Assembly: GCF_001870435.1 (NCBI RefSeq)
Contig: NZ_MDDR01000034.1
Span: forward strand, 62,001-126,000
Length of the DNA: 64,000 bases
Source of the DNA: Pseudomonas costantinii
GTDB taxonomy: Bacteria; Pseudomonadota; Gammaproteobacteria; Pseudomonadales; Pseudomonadaceae
Direction: 5' to 3'
Shown one piece after another: positions 26,689 through 36,040 of this stretch (positions are counted from its first letter, which is position 1; each line of letters starts with the position of its first letter). The notes beneath the pieces were generated by a model, which saw only the letters and a list, made by a program, of their open reading frames with translations, had not been told where the DNA came from and ran no database searches. Made by a program: the position numbers and the translations under genes.

Positions 26689-27862
26689 GGTCGGGCTCCG
26701 TGGCGCCTAACAAGCGGAAACACTCTTCCAATGCGTTTAACAATAGCTGCACCTGCGCCTCGCTGTGGGCCGCCGTTAATGTCACGCGCAAACGCGCACT
26801 GCCGGCAGGTACGGTGGGTGGGCGGATCGCGGTGACCATCAGGCCGCGCGCGCGCAGCATCTGCGACAACCGCACGGCCTTGGCGCTGTCGCCAATCAGG
26901 ATTGGTTGAATCGGCGTGAAACTGTCCATCAGGTTCAGGCCGAGCTGCTCGGCACCCTGGCGGAACTGGCGGATCAAGCCATTGAGGTGCTCGCGACGCC
27001 AATGTTCGGTGCGCAGCAACTCCAGGCTTTTCAAGGTGGCGCAGGCCAGCGCAGGCGGTTGGCTGGTGGTGTAGATATACGGCCGGGCGAATTGGATCAG
27101 GCTTTCGACCAGCTCTTCACTGCCAGCCACAAACGCCCCGGCGGTGCCGAATGCTTTGCCCAGGGTGCCGACCAATACCGGCACATCCTCCTGGCTCAAG
27201 CCAAAATGCTCGACGATCCCACCACCGTTGGCACCCAACGGGCCAAAGCCATGGGCGTCATCCACCATCAGCCAGGCGCCTTTGGCCTTGGCTTCGCGGG
27301 CCAGCGCAGGCAAATCGGCAAGGTCGCCGTCCATGCTGAATACACCGTCGGTGACCACCAACGTATTGCCGGTAGCCTTCTCTAAACGTTTGGCCAGGCT
27401 GTCGGCGTCGTTGTGCAGATAGCGGTTGAAACGCGCGCCGGACAGCAGGCCCGCATCCAATAGCGACGCATGATTAAGGCGATCTTCCAGCACCGTATCT
27501 CCCTGCCCCACCAACGCCGTGACCGCGCCGAGGTTGGCCATGTAGCCGGTGGTAAACAGCAGCGCACGCGGGCGACCGGTGAGGTCAGCCAGGGCTTCTT
27601 CCAGTTCATGGTGCGGCGTGGCATGCCCGACCACCAAGTGCGAAGCACCACCGCCCACGCCCCAACGGGAAGCGCCGGCGCGCCAGGCTTCGATCACTTG
27701 CGGGTGATTGGCCAAGCCCAGGTAATCGTTGTTGCAGAACGCCAACAACGGCTGGCCGTCCACCACCACTTCCGGGCCTTGGGGGCTGTCCAGCAAAGGG
27801 CGTTGGCGATAGAGGTGTTCGGCACGGCGGGCAGCGAGACGCGCGGCGAGATCAAAAGACAT
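26681..27862 (-). CDS. bioF: 8-amino-7-oxononanoate synthase BioF
   Basis: PLP enzyme condensing pimeloyl-ACP with L-alanine. 393 residues, the usual length. Key segments: [14 protein letters not shown] near residue 50, [11 protein letters not shown] (PLP Asp/His, near 205) and the Schiff-base lysine in [14 protein letters not shown] (near 238). It is separated from bioB by 158 bp containing a REPIN-like palindrome. Confidence 0.93.
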   Translation of the reverse strand: MSFDLAARLAARRAEHLYRQRPLLDSPQGPEVVVDGQPLLAFCNNDYLGLANHPQVIEAWRAGASRWGVGGGASHLVVGHATPHHELEEALADLTGRPRALLFTTGYMANLGAVTALVGQGDTVLEDRLNHASLLDAGLLSGARFNRYLHNDADSLAKRLEKATGNTLVVTDGVFSMDGDLADLPALAREAKAKGAWLMVDDAHGFGPLGANGGGIVEHFGLSQEDVPVLVGTLGKAFGTAGAFVAGSEELVESLIQFARPYIYTTSQPPALACATLKSLELLRTEHWRREHLNGLIRQFRQGAEQLGLNLMDSFTPIQPILIGDSAKAVRLSQMLRARGLMVTAIRPPTVPAGSARLRVTLTAAHSEAQVQLLLNALEECFRLLGATEPDHA

Positions 27863-27900
27863 GCAGGCCTCGGATTAGCAGATTCAACTCGGTCAAACAT

Positions 27901-27986
27901 GTGGGAGCGGGCTTGCTCGCGAATGCGGTGGGTCAGTCAGCACATGCATCAACTGAAAGACCGCCTTCGCGAGCAAGCCCGCTCCC
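27901..27986. repeat. REPIN-like palindrome between bioF and bioB
   Basis: GAGCGGGCTTGCTCGCGAA and its complement TTCGCGAGCAAGCCCGCTC face each other across about 43 bases, the standard two-REP hairpin of fluorescent pseudomonads. It could separate bioB from bioFHCD at the RNA level by stabilising or attenuating the transcript. Confidence 0.8.
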
Positions 27987-28020
27987 TCATTTGGACCGCA
28001 TTCCAATAGAGAGATAGACG

Positions 28021-29076
28021 TCAAACAGCAGCGTTATAGAACTGCTCGCTACTCTTCTGCTCCACCAGCGCCTGTTCAATCGCCGCCTGATGCACTTCAT
28101 CAGCGTGCTCTTCACGGGCTTCCGGCAAGATCCCCAGGCGCGAGAACAGTTGCATGTCCTTGTCAGCCTGCGGGTTGGCGGTGGTCAGCAGTTTGTCGCC
28201 GTAGAAAATCGAGTTGGCGCCAGCGAAAAACGCCAGGGCCTGCATCTGTTCATTCATCGCCTCACGGCCCGCCGACAGGCGCACGTGGGATTGCGGCATC
28301 AGGATGCGCGCCACGGCCAGCATGCGGATGAAGTCGAACGGGTCGATGTCTTCGGCGTTCTCCAGCGGTGTACCGGCGACTTTCACCAGCATGTTGATCG
28401 GCACCGACTCGGGGTGCTCCGGCAAGTTGGCCAGCTGGATCAGCAGGTTGGCGCGGTCATCGAGGGACTCGCCCATGCCGAGGATGCCGCCCGAACAGAT
28501 CTTCATGCCCGAGTCACGCACGTAAGCCAGGGTTTGCAGGCGCTCGCCATAGGTGCGAGTGGTGATGATCGAGCCGTAGAACTCCGGCGAGGTGTCGAGG
28601 TTGTGGTTGTAGTAATCAAGCCCGGCTTGGGCCAGGGCTTCAGTCTGGTCCTGGTCAAGGCGACCGAGGGTCATGCAGGTTTCCAGGCCCATGGCCTTCA
28701 CGCCTTTGACCATCTGCAACACGTAGGGCATGTCTTTGGCCGACGGATGCTTCCAGGCGGCGCCCATGCAGAATCGGGTAGACCCGATGGCCTTGGCGCG
28801 AGCAGCCTCTTCGAGGACCTTCTGCACTTCCATCAGCTTTTCTTTTTCCAGGCCAGTGTTGTAGTGGCCCGACTGCGGACAATATTTGCAATCTTCCGGG
28901 CAGGCGCCGGTTTTGATCGACAGCAAGGTCGACACCTGCACGCGGTTGGCATCGAAATGCGCGCGGTGCACGGTCTGCGCCTGGAACAACAGGTCATTGA
29001 AAGGCTGCACAAACAGCGCTTTGACTTCGGCTAAGGACCAATCGTGACGCAGGGTGGCAGTGGTGCTGGCGCTCAT
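28021..29076 (-). CDS. bioB: biotin synthase BioB (radical SAM)
   Basis: Inserts sulfur into dethiobiotin. Radical SAM cluster C59-C63-C66 ([17 protein letters not shown]). Further family signatures: [26 protein letters not shown] and RLSAGREAM (Arg ligand of the [2Fe-2S] cluster). 351 residues. First gene of the bio operon and divergent from comF; a candidate BirA operator lies in the shared upstream region. Confidence 0.95.
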   Translation of the reverse strand: MSASTTATLRHDWSLAEVKALFVQPFNDLLFQAQTVHRAHFDANRVQVSTLLSIKTGACPEDCKYCPQSGHYNTGLEKEKLMEVQKVLEEAARAKAIGSTRFCMGAAWKHPSAKDMPYVLQMVKGVKAMGLETCMTLGRLDQDQTEALAQAGLDYYNHNLDTSPEFYGSIITTRTYGERLQTLAYVRDSGMKICSGGILGMGESLDDRANLLIQLANLPEHPESVPINMLVKVAGTPLENAEDIDPFDFIRMLAVARILMPQSHVRLSAGREAMNEQMQALAFFAGANSIFYGDKLLTTANPQADKDMQLFSRLGILPEAREEHADEVHQAAIEQALVEQKSSEQFYNAAV

Positions 29077-29168
29077 GGGCGATTCCTTGATTATGCTTGG
29101 GCAAACGCTGCGGGAAGGGCAATACCCACAGACACGACACGGATGCTCGGCATATTTAAGGAAGATTC

Positions 29169-29906
29169 ATGCACTGTCAACCAAGACACAAACACAAGGT
29201 TTACATCTGGTTAAAAAGCAACCAAGCCTGTTTAGTCTGCGATGAAGCCACCGAATCAGCCGATTCTGTGTGCAACGTCTGCGAAACCGAACTGCCTTGG
29301 CTGATGGCGCAATGCGACGTGTGCGCCCTCCCGTTGCCGATGGACGGTTTGATCTGCGGCCAATGCCAGAAACAACCGCCGGCCTTTAAACAAGTGATCG
29401 CACCCTGGACCTACAGCTTTCCTATCGACACATTGATCAGCCGCTTCAAGCACCAAGCGCGCTGGCCGCTCGGTCATATGCTGGCGCGCCTGCTGGAGCA
29501 ACACCTGCAACATCGTTTCGATAACGCCGAACTCACCCGCCCCGACTTCCTGCTGCCTGTGCCGATGGCACGTAAGCGTCTACAGGAGCGCGGCTTTAAC
29601 CAGGCGATGATGTTGGCTCGCTGGCTCAGTGAAAACCTCAATATCCCCCACGATGAACACCTGTTGTTACGCCCCCATGAAACCGTCGCGCAACAAGCCC
29701 TCGACGCCAAGACACGCAAGCGCAACCTGCTCGCTGCATTTGCCCTGGCACCCGGCGCCCAAGTGCAAGGCCAGCACCTGGCACTGGTGGACGACGTCCT
29801 CACCACCGGTGCCACCGCCCACAGCCTGGCCCGCCTGTTGATGGACGCCGGGGCGCGCCAGGTCGACGTCTACTGCCTGGCCCGCACACCAAAACCTGGC
29901 ACATGA
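29169..29906 (+). CDS. comF: ComF family protein (phosphoribosyltransferase fold)
   Basis: 245 residues. The N-terminus has zinc-finger-like cysteine pairs (CLVC, CNVC, CDVC, CGQC between residues 21 and 60), and the C-terminal type I phosphoribosyltransferase domain has the PRPP loop LALVDDVLTTGATAHSLAR near residue 200. ComF proteins assist DNA uptake in competent bacteria; in Pseudomonas the role is less clear. The ATG at 29169 has AAGGAAG just upstream. The candidate BirA site overlaps its first codons. Confidence 0.85.
   Translation: MHCQPRHKHKVYIWLKSNQACLVCDEATESADSVCNVCETELPWLMAQCDVCALPLPMDGLICGQCQKQPPAFKQVIAPWTYSFPIDTLISRFKHQARWPLGHMLARLLEQHLQHRFDNAELTRPDFLLPVPMARKRLQERGFNQAMMLARWLSENLNIPHDEHLLLRPHETVAQQALDAKTRKRNLLAAFALAPGAQVQGQHLALVDDVLTTGATAHSLARLLMDAGARQVDVYCLARTPKPGT
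29174..29206. promoter_or_regulatory. candidate BirA operator between bioB and comF
   Basis: CTGTCAACC (29174-29182), a 15-base spacer, then GGTTTACAT (29198-29206). This matches the known gammaproteobacterial BirA site TTGTAAACC-N15-GGTTTACAA with one mismatch in the core TGTAAACC half and changes at the outer bases. It lies about 100-130 bp upstream of the bioB start and within the first codons of comF. Confidence 0.6.
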
Positions 29907-29963
29907 CTTGACTCCCTTGCGTCACGCCTGCAACGTCCGCTGACCTTATCGAAGCGTATCCCC

Positions 29964-30728
29964 ATGTCTCTGCCGACCTCTCTCAGCCAACACATCATCC
30001 GCCGCCCCCAGCGCATCGCCTTGCTGGCACACATCGCCGAACAGGGCTCGATCACCCGCGCCGCGAAAAGCGCCGGTTTGAGTTACAAGGCCGCCTGGGA
30101 CGCCATTGATGAGCTGAACAACCTCGCACAAAAGCCGCTGGTGGAGCGCAGTGTCGGCGGCAAAGGCGGCGGCGGCGCCAAGCTGACGGCCGAAGGTGAG
30201 CGCGTGCTACGCCTCTACCAGCGCCTGCAAGTGGTACAGGCCCAAGTGCTGGGTTCGGATGAAGCGGCCAGCGACTTCAACCTGCTGGGCCGCTTGATGC
30301 TGCGCACCAGCGCACGCAACCAACTGCACGGCCAGGTCATTGCAATCGAACAACACGGTCGTAACGACTTGATTCGCCTGCAACTGGCCGGCGGCTTGAC
30401 CCTGGATGCGCAAATCACCCACGACAGTACGCAGCGACTGGAACTTGAGATGGGCGTCGAAGTGGTCGCCTTGATCAAGGCTGGTTGGCTGGAATTGCTC
30501 GCCATCGAGCAAGCTGCAACACCTGGACACAATTGCATGAGCGGTGTCATCGAGACGATTCTCGACGCCGATGACGGCCCCAGCGAGGTGCGCATCACCC
30601 TGCCCAACGGCCAGGTTTTATGCGCCCTGGCGCAGCCTGCCGCGCTCACGGCTCTGGGCGCCGAAGAAGGCCTGCCGATACAGGTACAGTTTTCCGCCAG
30701 CAATGTGCTGCTCGGCACACCGGTGTAG
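29964..30728 (+). CDS. modE: ModE-type molybdate-responsive regulator
   Basis: 254 residues. N-terminal LysR-like winged helix (EQGSITRAAKSAGLSYKAAW, residues 29-48), then ERSVGGKGGGGAKLTAEGER typical of ModE, then two TOBE/MOP molybdate-binding domains (about 120-185 and 190-254, RNQLHGQVIAIEQHG and HNCMSGVIETILDADDG). ModE represses molybdate uptake genes and activates molybdoenzyme genes when molybdate is bound. No mod transport genes lie adjacent. Confidence 0.9.
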   Translation: MSLPTSLSQHIIRRPQRIALLAHIAEQGSITRAAKSAGLSYKAAWDAIDELNNLAQKPLVERSVGGKGGGGAKLTAEGERVLRLYQRLQVVQAQVLGSDEAASDFNLLGRLMLRTSARNQLHGQVIAIEQHGRNDLIRLQLAGGLTLDAQITHDSTQRLELEMGVEVVALIKAGWLELLAIEQAATPGHNCMSGVIETILDADDGPSEVRITLPNGQVLCALAQPAALTALGAEEGLPIQVQFSASNVLLGTPV

Positions 30729-30807
30729 CCGGCGCCCGCCTTCTAACTGCAACAATTTCGTCACGCGTGCTCCTTAAGGTGTCTGCAAAAACCGCAGGGA
30801 GCCTGAA

Positions 30808-32706
30808 ATGAGCCTATTAGAAGAAAACCAAGCCACCGACCTTGAGCAGATGGTCGGCCTCACCCGTCGCCGTTTTATCGGTGCCGGTGCCCTGTGCGGT
30901 GCCGCAATGTTCCTGGGCGGCAACCTGCTGACCCGCAGCGCCCTGGCCGTCAACGCCGCCTCCGCCAGCCCGTTGCTGGGCTTCGCCAGCATCGCCGCCG
31001 CCACCAGCGACGCCATCACCCTGCCGCCCGGTTATAGCGCCTCGGTGCTGATCAGTTGGGGCCAACCGTTGCAAAAAAATGCCCCGGCCTTCGACCCGTC
31101 CGGCAACGGCACGGCCAAGGCCCAGGAGCAGCAGTTCGGTGACAACAACGACGGCATGAGCCTGTTCGCCTTTCCCGGCGACGACAACCGCGCGCTGATG
31201 GCGATCAACAACGAGTACACCAACTACCGCTACCTTTTCGCCCACGGCGGCGCGCCGCAATCGGCCGAAGACGTGCGCAAGGCCCAGGCCAGCGAAGGCG
31301 TGTCGGTGATCGAAGTACGCCGCAAGGGTGATACCTGGCAGTTCGTCCAGGACTCGCGCTACAACCGCCGCATCCACGGTAACTCGCCAATCCGCCTGAG
31401 CGGCCCGGCGGCTGGCCACGAGTGGCTGAAAACCAGCGCGGACAAGTCCGGCAAAAAAGCCCTCGGCACCTTCCAGAACTGCGCCAACGGCAAGACGCCG
31501 TGGGGCACTTATCTGACCTGCGAAGAGAACTTCACTGACTGCTTTGGCAGCAGTAACCCACAGCAAAGCTTCGATGCCGGGCAGAAACGCTACGGCGTAG
31601 TGGCGGCCAGCAAAGACATCAACTGGCATCAGCACGACCCGCGCTTCGACATGGCCAAGAACCCCAACGAGCTCAATCGCCATGGCTGGGTGGTGGAAAT
31701 CGACCCGTTCGACCCGCAATCCACTCCGGCCAAACGCACGGCCCTGGGCCGCTTCAAACACGAAAACGCCGCCCTCGCTGAAACCCGTGACGGCCGCGCG
31801 GTGGTGTACATGGGCGACGACGAGCGCGGGGAGTTCATCTACAAGTTCGTCAGCCGCGACAAGATCAACCACAAGAACCCCAAGGCCAACAAAGACCTGC
31901 TTGACCACGGCACGTTGTTTGTCGCGATCTTCGACGCAGGCGACGGCAACGTCGACCATCCCAAGGGCAAGGGTCAATGGGTCGAACTGACCCATGGCAA
32001 AAACGGCATCGACGCCAACAGCGGTTTCGCCAACCAGGCCGAAGTGCTGATCCACGCACGCCTGGCCGCCAGCGTGGTGAAAGCCACGCGCATGGACCGC
32101 CCGGAATGGATCGTGGTCAGCCCCACCGACGGCCAGGTTTACTGCACCCTCACCAACAACGCCAAGCGCGGCGAAGACGGCCAGCCGGTGGGTGGCCCCA
32201 ACCCTCGCGAGAAGAACGTCTACGGCCAGATTCTGCGCTGGAAAGCCAACGCCGATGACCATGGCGCTTCGGATTTCAGTTGGGACCTGTTTGTAGTGGC
32301 CGGCAACCCGGGCGTGCATGCCGGTACGCCGAAAGGCGGCTCGTCGAATATCAACCCACAGAACATGTTCAACAGCCCCGACGGCTTGGGTTTCGACAAG
32401 GCCGGGCGCCTGTGGATTCTTACCGACGGCGACTACAGCAACGCGGGCGACTTCGCCGGCATGGGCAATAACCAGATGCTGTGTGCTGACCCAAGCACCG
32501 GGGAAATCCGTCGTTTCATGGTTGGGCCGGTGGCGTGCGAGGTGACGGGCATCAGCTTCTCGCCGGATCAGAAGACACTGTTTGTGGGGATTCAGCATCC
32601 GGGCGAAACCGGTGGTTCGACCTGGCCGGAGCACCTGCCGAATGGCAAGCCGCGCTCGTCGGTGATGGCGATTCGACGGGATGACGGCGGCATCGTCGGC
32701 GCCTGA
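30808..32706 (+). CDS. phoX: PhoX family alkaline phosphatase (Tat-exported)
   Basis: 632 residues. Tat signal with twin arginine TRRRFIGAGALCGAAMF at residues 29-45 and a hydrophobic stretch ending near LAVNA. The body matches the PhoX/DUF839 family: LTCEENFTDCFG contains the Cys and Glu metal ligands of the Ca/Fe active site, and GWVVEIDPFDP, GDDERGEFIYKFVS and NSPDGLGFDKAGRLWI are family segments. It releases phosphate from organic esters in the periplasm or outside. A convincing Pho box was not found in the short upstream gap. Confidence 0.88.
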   Translation: MSLLEENQATDLEQMVGLTRRRFIGAGALCGAAMFLGGNLLTRSALAVNAASASPLLGFASIAAATSDAITLPPGYSASVLISWGQPLQKNAPAFDPSGNGTAKAQEQQFGDNNDGMSLFAFPGDDNRALMAINNEYTNYRYLFAHGGAPQSAEDVRKAQASEGVSVIEVRRKGDTWQFVQDSRYNRRIHGNSPIRLSGPAAGHEWLKTSADKSGKKALGTFQNCANGKTPWGTYLTCEENFTDCFGSSNPQQSFDAGQKRYGVVAASKDINWHQHDPRFDMAKNPNELNRHGWVVEIDPFDPQSTPAKRTALGRFKHENAALAETRDGRAVVYMGDDERGEFIYKFVSRDKINHKNPKANKDLLDHGTLFVAIFDAGDGNVDHPKGKGQWVELTHGKNGIDANSGFANQAEVLIHARLAASVVKATRMDRPEWIVVSPTDGQVYCTLTNNAKRGEDGQPVGGPNPREKNVYGQILRWKANADDHGASDFSWDLFVVAGNPGVHAGTPKGGSSNINPQNMFNSPDGLGFDKAGRLWILTDGDYSNAGDFAGMGNNQMLCADPSTGEIRRFMVGPVACEVTGISFSPDQKTLFVGIQHPGETGGSTWPEHLPNGKPRSSVMAIRRDDGGIVGA

Positions 32707-32729
32707 TAAAATCAGACGGTTCTACACGC

Positions 32730-32820
32730 CGTAGCAGCTGTCGAGCTTAAGCGAGGCTGCGGCGGGCGCGCCGCCGATCCAGGCCTGACGCAGCCTCGCT
32801 TAAGCTCGACAGCTGCTACG
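32730..32820. repeat. long REPIN-like palindrome (GTAGCAGCTGTCGAG family), copy 1
   Basis: GTAGCAGCTGTCGAGCTTAA... is answered by its complement ending in GACAGCTGCTAC, giving a stem of about 30 bp around a GC-rich centre. A second copy lies at 43775-43875. Confidence 0.85.
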
Positions 32821-32893
32821 AGCAAGTTATCTCGGCGCGTGTGCGTTACCATACCGGGCCGGACGCGGCGCCCTGCTGCGCGCAGGAGTTCGC

Positions 32894-33868
32894 ATGGCCC
32901 ATCCGTTTGAAACACTCACCCCCGACTTGGTACTCGACGCCGTCGAAAGCATCGGTTTCCTCAGCGATGCTCGCGTTCTGGCGCTCAACAGTTACGAAAA
33001 CCGCGTCTATCAGGTGGGCATCGAAGACTCCGAGCCGCTGATCGCCAAGTTCTACCGGCCGCAGCGCTGGACCAACGAAGCGATCCTCGAAGAACACCGC
33101 TTCACCTTCGAGTTGGCCGAATGCGAAGTGCCGGTGGTCGCCCCGATGATTCACAACGGCGAAAGCCTGTTTGAACACGCAGGCTTCCGCTTCACCCTAT
33201 TCCCTCGCCGTGGTGGCCGTGCGCCGGAGCCGGGCAATCTTGACCAGCTCTATCGCCTTGGGCAGTTGCTCGGCCGTTTGCATGCGGTGGGCTCCACACG
33301 CCCGTTCGAACACCGCGAAGCCTTGGGGGTAAAGAACTTCGGTCACGATTCCCTGAATACCTTGCTGGAGGGCAACTTCATTCCCAAAAGCCTGCTGCCC
33401 GCCTACGAGTCGGTGGCCCGCGACCTGCTCAAGCGTGTGGAAGAGGTGTACAAGGCCACGCCGCACAAGAACATCCGCATGCACGGCGATTGCCATCCCG
33501 GCAACATGATGTGCCGTGACGAGATGTTCCATATCGTCGACCTGGACGACTGCCGCATGGGCCCTGCGGTGCAGGATCTGTGGATGATGCTCGCCGGTGA
33601 TCGTCAGGAATGCCTCGGCCAGCTGTCGGAACTGATGGACGGCTACCAGGAGTTCCATGACTTCGACCCACGCGAACTGGCGCTGATCGAACCCTTGCGC
33701 GCACTGCGCCTGATGCACTACAGCGCCTGGCTGGCACGGCGCTGGGATGACCCGGCGTTCCCCCACAGCTTCCCGTGGTTTGGCAGCGAGCGGTATTGGG
33801 GCGATCAGGTGTTGGCGCTGCGTGAGCAACTCTCCGCGCTCAATGAAGAACCCCTGAAACTCTTTTAA
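32894..33868 (+). CDS. srkA: stress response kinase A (YihE/SrkA)
   Basis: 324 residues, aminoglycoside-phosphotransferase-like Ser/Thr kinase. Catalytic loop MHGDCHPGNMM near residue 195 and DFG-equivalent HIVDLDDCRMGPA near 213. In enterobacteria SrkA counters the MazEF toxin and oxidative-stress death. ATG start after GCAGGAGTTCGC. Confidence 0.9.
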   Translation: MAHPFETLTPDLVLDAVESIGFLSDARVLALNSYENRVYQVGIEDSEPLIAKFYRPQRWTNEAILEEHRFTFELAECEVPVVAPMIHNGESLFEHAGFRFTLFPRRGGRAPEPGNLDQLYRLGQLLGRLHAVGSTRPFEHREALGVKNFGHDSLNTLLEGNFIPKSLLPAYESVARDLLKRVEEVYKATPHKNIRMHGDCHPGNMMCRDEMFHIVDLDDCRMGPAVQDLWMMLAGDRQECLGQLSELMDGYQEFHDFDPRELALIEPLRALRLMHYSAWLARRWDDPAFPHSFPWFGSERYWGDQVLALREQLSALNEEPLKLF

Positions 33869-33875
33869 CTGCTTT

Positions 33876-33978
33876 GATCGTTCCCACGCTCCGCGTGGGA
33901 ATACATCCTGTGACGCTCCGCGTCACGCGGCCAAGAGCGTCCAAAAGCGGCATTCCCACTCCGAGCGTGGGAACGATC
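33876..33978. repeat. palindromic repeat GATCGTTCCCACGC family, copy 1
   Basis: Begins GATCGTTCCCACGCTCCGCG and ends in the complement CGTGGGAACGATC, with an inner inverted pair GACGCTCCGCGTC. It is one of several copies in the window. Confidence 0.85.
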
Positions 33979-34031
33979 AATAAACCCATCTACAATCGCG
34001 CTTTGTTAGCTGCCTAAGCAAGGATTCCGCA

Positions 34032-34916
34032 ATGCAAGCCGCCAACCCCCGCAAGGGGTACATTCTGGGCCTGAGCGCCTATGTCATCTGGGGTCTGTTC
34101 CCGCTCTACTTCAAAGCCATCGCCAGCGTCCCGGCCGCCGAAATCATCGTGCACCGTGTGTTGTGGTCAGCGCTGTTTGGCGGCTTGCTGTTGACGGTCT
34201 GGAAGCACCCGGGCTGGTTTCGCGAACTGCGTGACAACCCCAAGCGCCTGGCGATTCTGGCACTCAGTGGTTCGTTGATTGCGGGTAACTGGCTAACGTA
34301 CGTATGGTCGGTGAACAGCGGCCGCATGCTGGAAGCGAGCCTGGGTTACTACATCAACCCGCTGGTGAATGTGCTGCTGGGCATGCTAATCCTCGGCGAA
34401 CGCCTGCGCCGCCTGCAATGGGTGGCCGTCGTGCTGGCGGCGGTCGGTGTGGCGCAACAGGTTTGGCAAGTCGGCAGTTTGCCGTGGGTGTCGCTGGTGC
34501 TGGCGCTGACCTTCGGCTTCTACGGTTTGATCCGCAAGCAAGCGCCGGTCAAGGCGCTGCCGGGGCTGGTGGTGGAAACCTGGATGCTGGTGCCGATCGC
34601 CGTGGCGTGGTTGCTGTTCAACCCCTCGGCCCACAGTGCGCAGCTGGAATTTTGGAGCACGTCCGAAGCCTGGTGGCTGGTGGCGGCAGGCCCGGTGACG
34701 TTGATCCCGCTGGTGTGTTTCAACGCCGCCGCGCGGCATTTACCGTACACCGCCCTGGGCTTTTTGCAGTACGTAGCGCCAACCCTGGTACTGCTGGAAG
34801 CCGTGCTGCTGTTCGGCGAACACCTGGCGCCGAGTACGCTGATCGCCTTCGCGTTTATCTGGGCGGGGCTGGTGGTCTACAGCCTGGATGCCTGGCTGAC
34901 CGTGCGAAAACGCTGA
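34032..34916 (+). CDS. rarD: RarD/EamA family inner-membrane permease
   Basis: 294 residues, about ten hydrophobic helices in two EamA repeats. The start (GYILGLSAYVIWGLFPLYFK) is diagnostic for RarD, named for a link to chloramphenicol sensitivity; the substrate is unknown. It is monocistronic, followed by an 11-bp perfect hairpin. Confidence 0.88.
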   Translation: MQAANPRKGYILGLSAYVIWGLFPLYFKAIASVPAAEIIVHRVLWSALFGGLLLTVWKHPGWFRELRDNPKRLAILALSGSLIAGNWLTYVWSVNSGRMLEASLGYYINPLVNVLLGMLILGERLRRLQWVAVVLAAVGVAQQVWQVGSLPWVSLVLALTFGFYGLIRKQAPVKALPGLVVETWMLVPIAVAWLLFNPSAHSAQLEFWSTSEAWWLVAAGPVTLIPLVCFNAAARHLPYTALGFLQYVAPTLVLLEAVLLFGEHLAPSTLIAFAFIWAGLVVYSLDAWLTVRKR

Positions 34917-34935
34917 TCAAATAATGTACAAACCT

Positions 34936-34964
34936 CTGCAAGCCACGACCACTGTGGCTTGCAG
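34936..34964 (+). other. perfect hairpin downstream of rarD
   Basis: CTGCAAGCCAC, loop GACCACT, GTGGCTTGCAG: an 11-bp perfect stem without a T run. It may stabilise the rarD transcript 3' end. Confidence 0.5.
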
Positions 34965-35139
34965 ACATCCACCCCAAGGTTATCCACAACCTGATCCCCG
35001 CCATTTGTGCACAAGCCTTTGAAACTGCTCGTTTTTTGCTCAGCTTGCGGAGAAGTCCGGCCGACGTGGCCTGGCGCCGGGTCTCTACAGGTTATCCACA
35101 GGCCCATGCAAGATTTCCATGCATAACCTGTGTGGGCCG

Positions 35140-35652
35140 TTATTCCTCGTGGTGCAACTCCACCATCAAGTCATCGGCCAGGGTTTCCAGGGACAGTTGC
35201 AAGGTATCCAGGGATAACGCTGCCGGCACCTGCAACACTGCCTCGGCGGTAAACAACGGATCACCGCTCATGGGCGCCGGGCGCACATCCGTGCTCAGGC
35301 TTTCCAGGTTCACGCCCTGTTTGCTCAACAGCGCCGTAATCTCGCGCACGATGCCCGAGCGGTCGTTGCCCACCAGCGTCATAAGGATCGCCTTGGACGC
35401 TGCGGCCTGCCCCGTGCTGCCCTCGCCCACCAGCACGCGGATGCCGTGTGTGGATAAATCTTCCAGCGCGTCCACTAAGGCCTGACGGCTTTCTGTAGGA
35501 ACACTGACGCGCAATATCCCGGCAAACTGCCCGGCCATGTGCGCCATGCGGCTTTCCAGCCAGTTGCCACCGTGGGCGGCAATATTCTGCGCAATGCGTT
35601 CAACCAAGCCGGGTTTGTCGGCAGCGATAATAGTGAGTACAAGATGGTCCAT
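35140..35652 (-). CDS. GcvR-like double-ACT-domain regulator
   Basis: 170 residues from the ATG at 35652 (MDHLVLTIIAADKPGLVERI). Two ACT domains, residues 1-85 and 90-170 (ILMTLVGNDRSGIVREITAL), with no DNA-binding domain. This is the architecture of GcvR, which controls the glycine cleavage regulator GcvA by protein contact. No gcv genes are adjacent; it is divergent from malate synthase G. Confidence 0.82.
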   Translation of the reverse strand: MDHLVLTIIAADKPGLVERIAQNIAAHGGNWLESRMAHMAGQFAGILRVSVPTESRQALVDALEDLSTHGIRVLVGEGSTGQAAASKAILMTLVGNDRSGIVREITALLSKQGVNLESLSTDVRPAPMSGDPLFTAEAVLQVPAALSLDTLQLSLETLADDLMVELHHEE

Positions 35653-36040
35653 GGCGAAGCCCTCTGAATTCAATCTACAAGGTGGACTCGGGAGCCCTCG
35701 AAAACAAATCGTGTACCATTTTTATATTTATCTGGAACAATCTGATAGTTTTTTGAGAACATCCCATTCCCCACTGTGACCGAATGTCACAGGAGGGTCG
35801 CTAAACGACGTATTTAGTCAAATTTTCACAACCGCAAGTCATCATGTAGTATGCCCAATCGCGCACTACATAACGTTAGGTCGATGTCTGCCAAGGCACC
35901 AACGTATCGCGATAACCCGCCAGCCCAGCCGCCTGCATGGCATGTACTGGGGGATCGGGTTCGTGGTTTAAATGGCCAGAGGCTTCATTGGTAAATTGAA
36001 AAGCTGAAAAGCGCATAAGCTCCGCAGAGTGAGGCAAGAG
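35653..36040. promoter_or_regulatory. intergenic region between the GcvR-like gene and glcB, with a palindrome
   Basis: No gene is supported in these 388 bp. It contains the inverted repeat ATGTAGT (35844-35850) / ACTACAT (35865-35871) with a 14-base spacer, about 170 bp upstream of glcB, a possible operator. The AT-rich stretch 35700-35770 could hold the promoter of the GcvR-like gene. Confidence 0.45.

Noticed and set aside
30729..30807. Pho box upstream of phoX
   Set aside because: I could not find two CTGTCAT-like half sites with correct spacing in the short upstream region.
30817..32634. 605-residue open frame antisense to phoX
   Set aside because: Composition-driven shadow; phoX has a Tat signal and family motifs on the other strand.
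34980..35100. Replication origin
   Set aside because: Two DnaA boxes alone, without an AT-rich unwinding element or dnaA/dnaN/gidA neighbours, are not enough.
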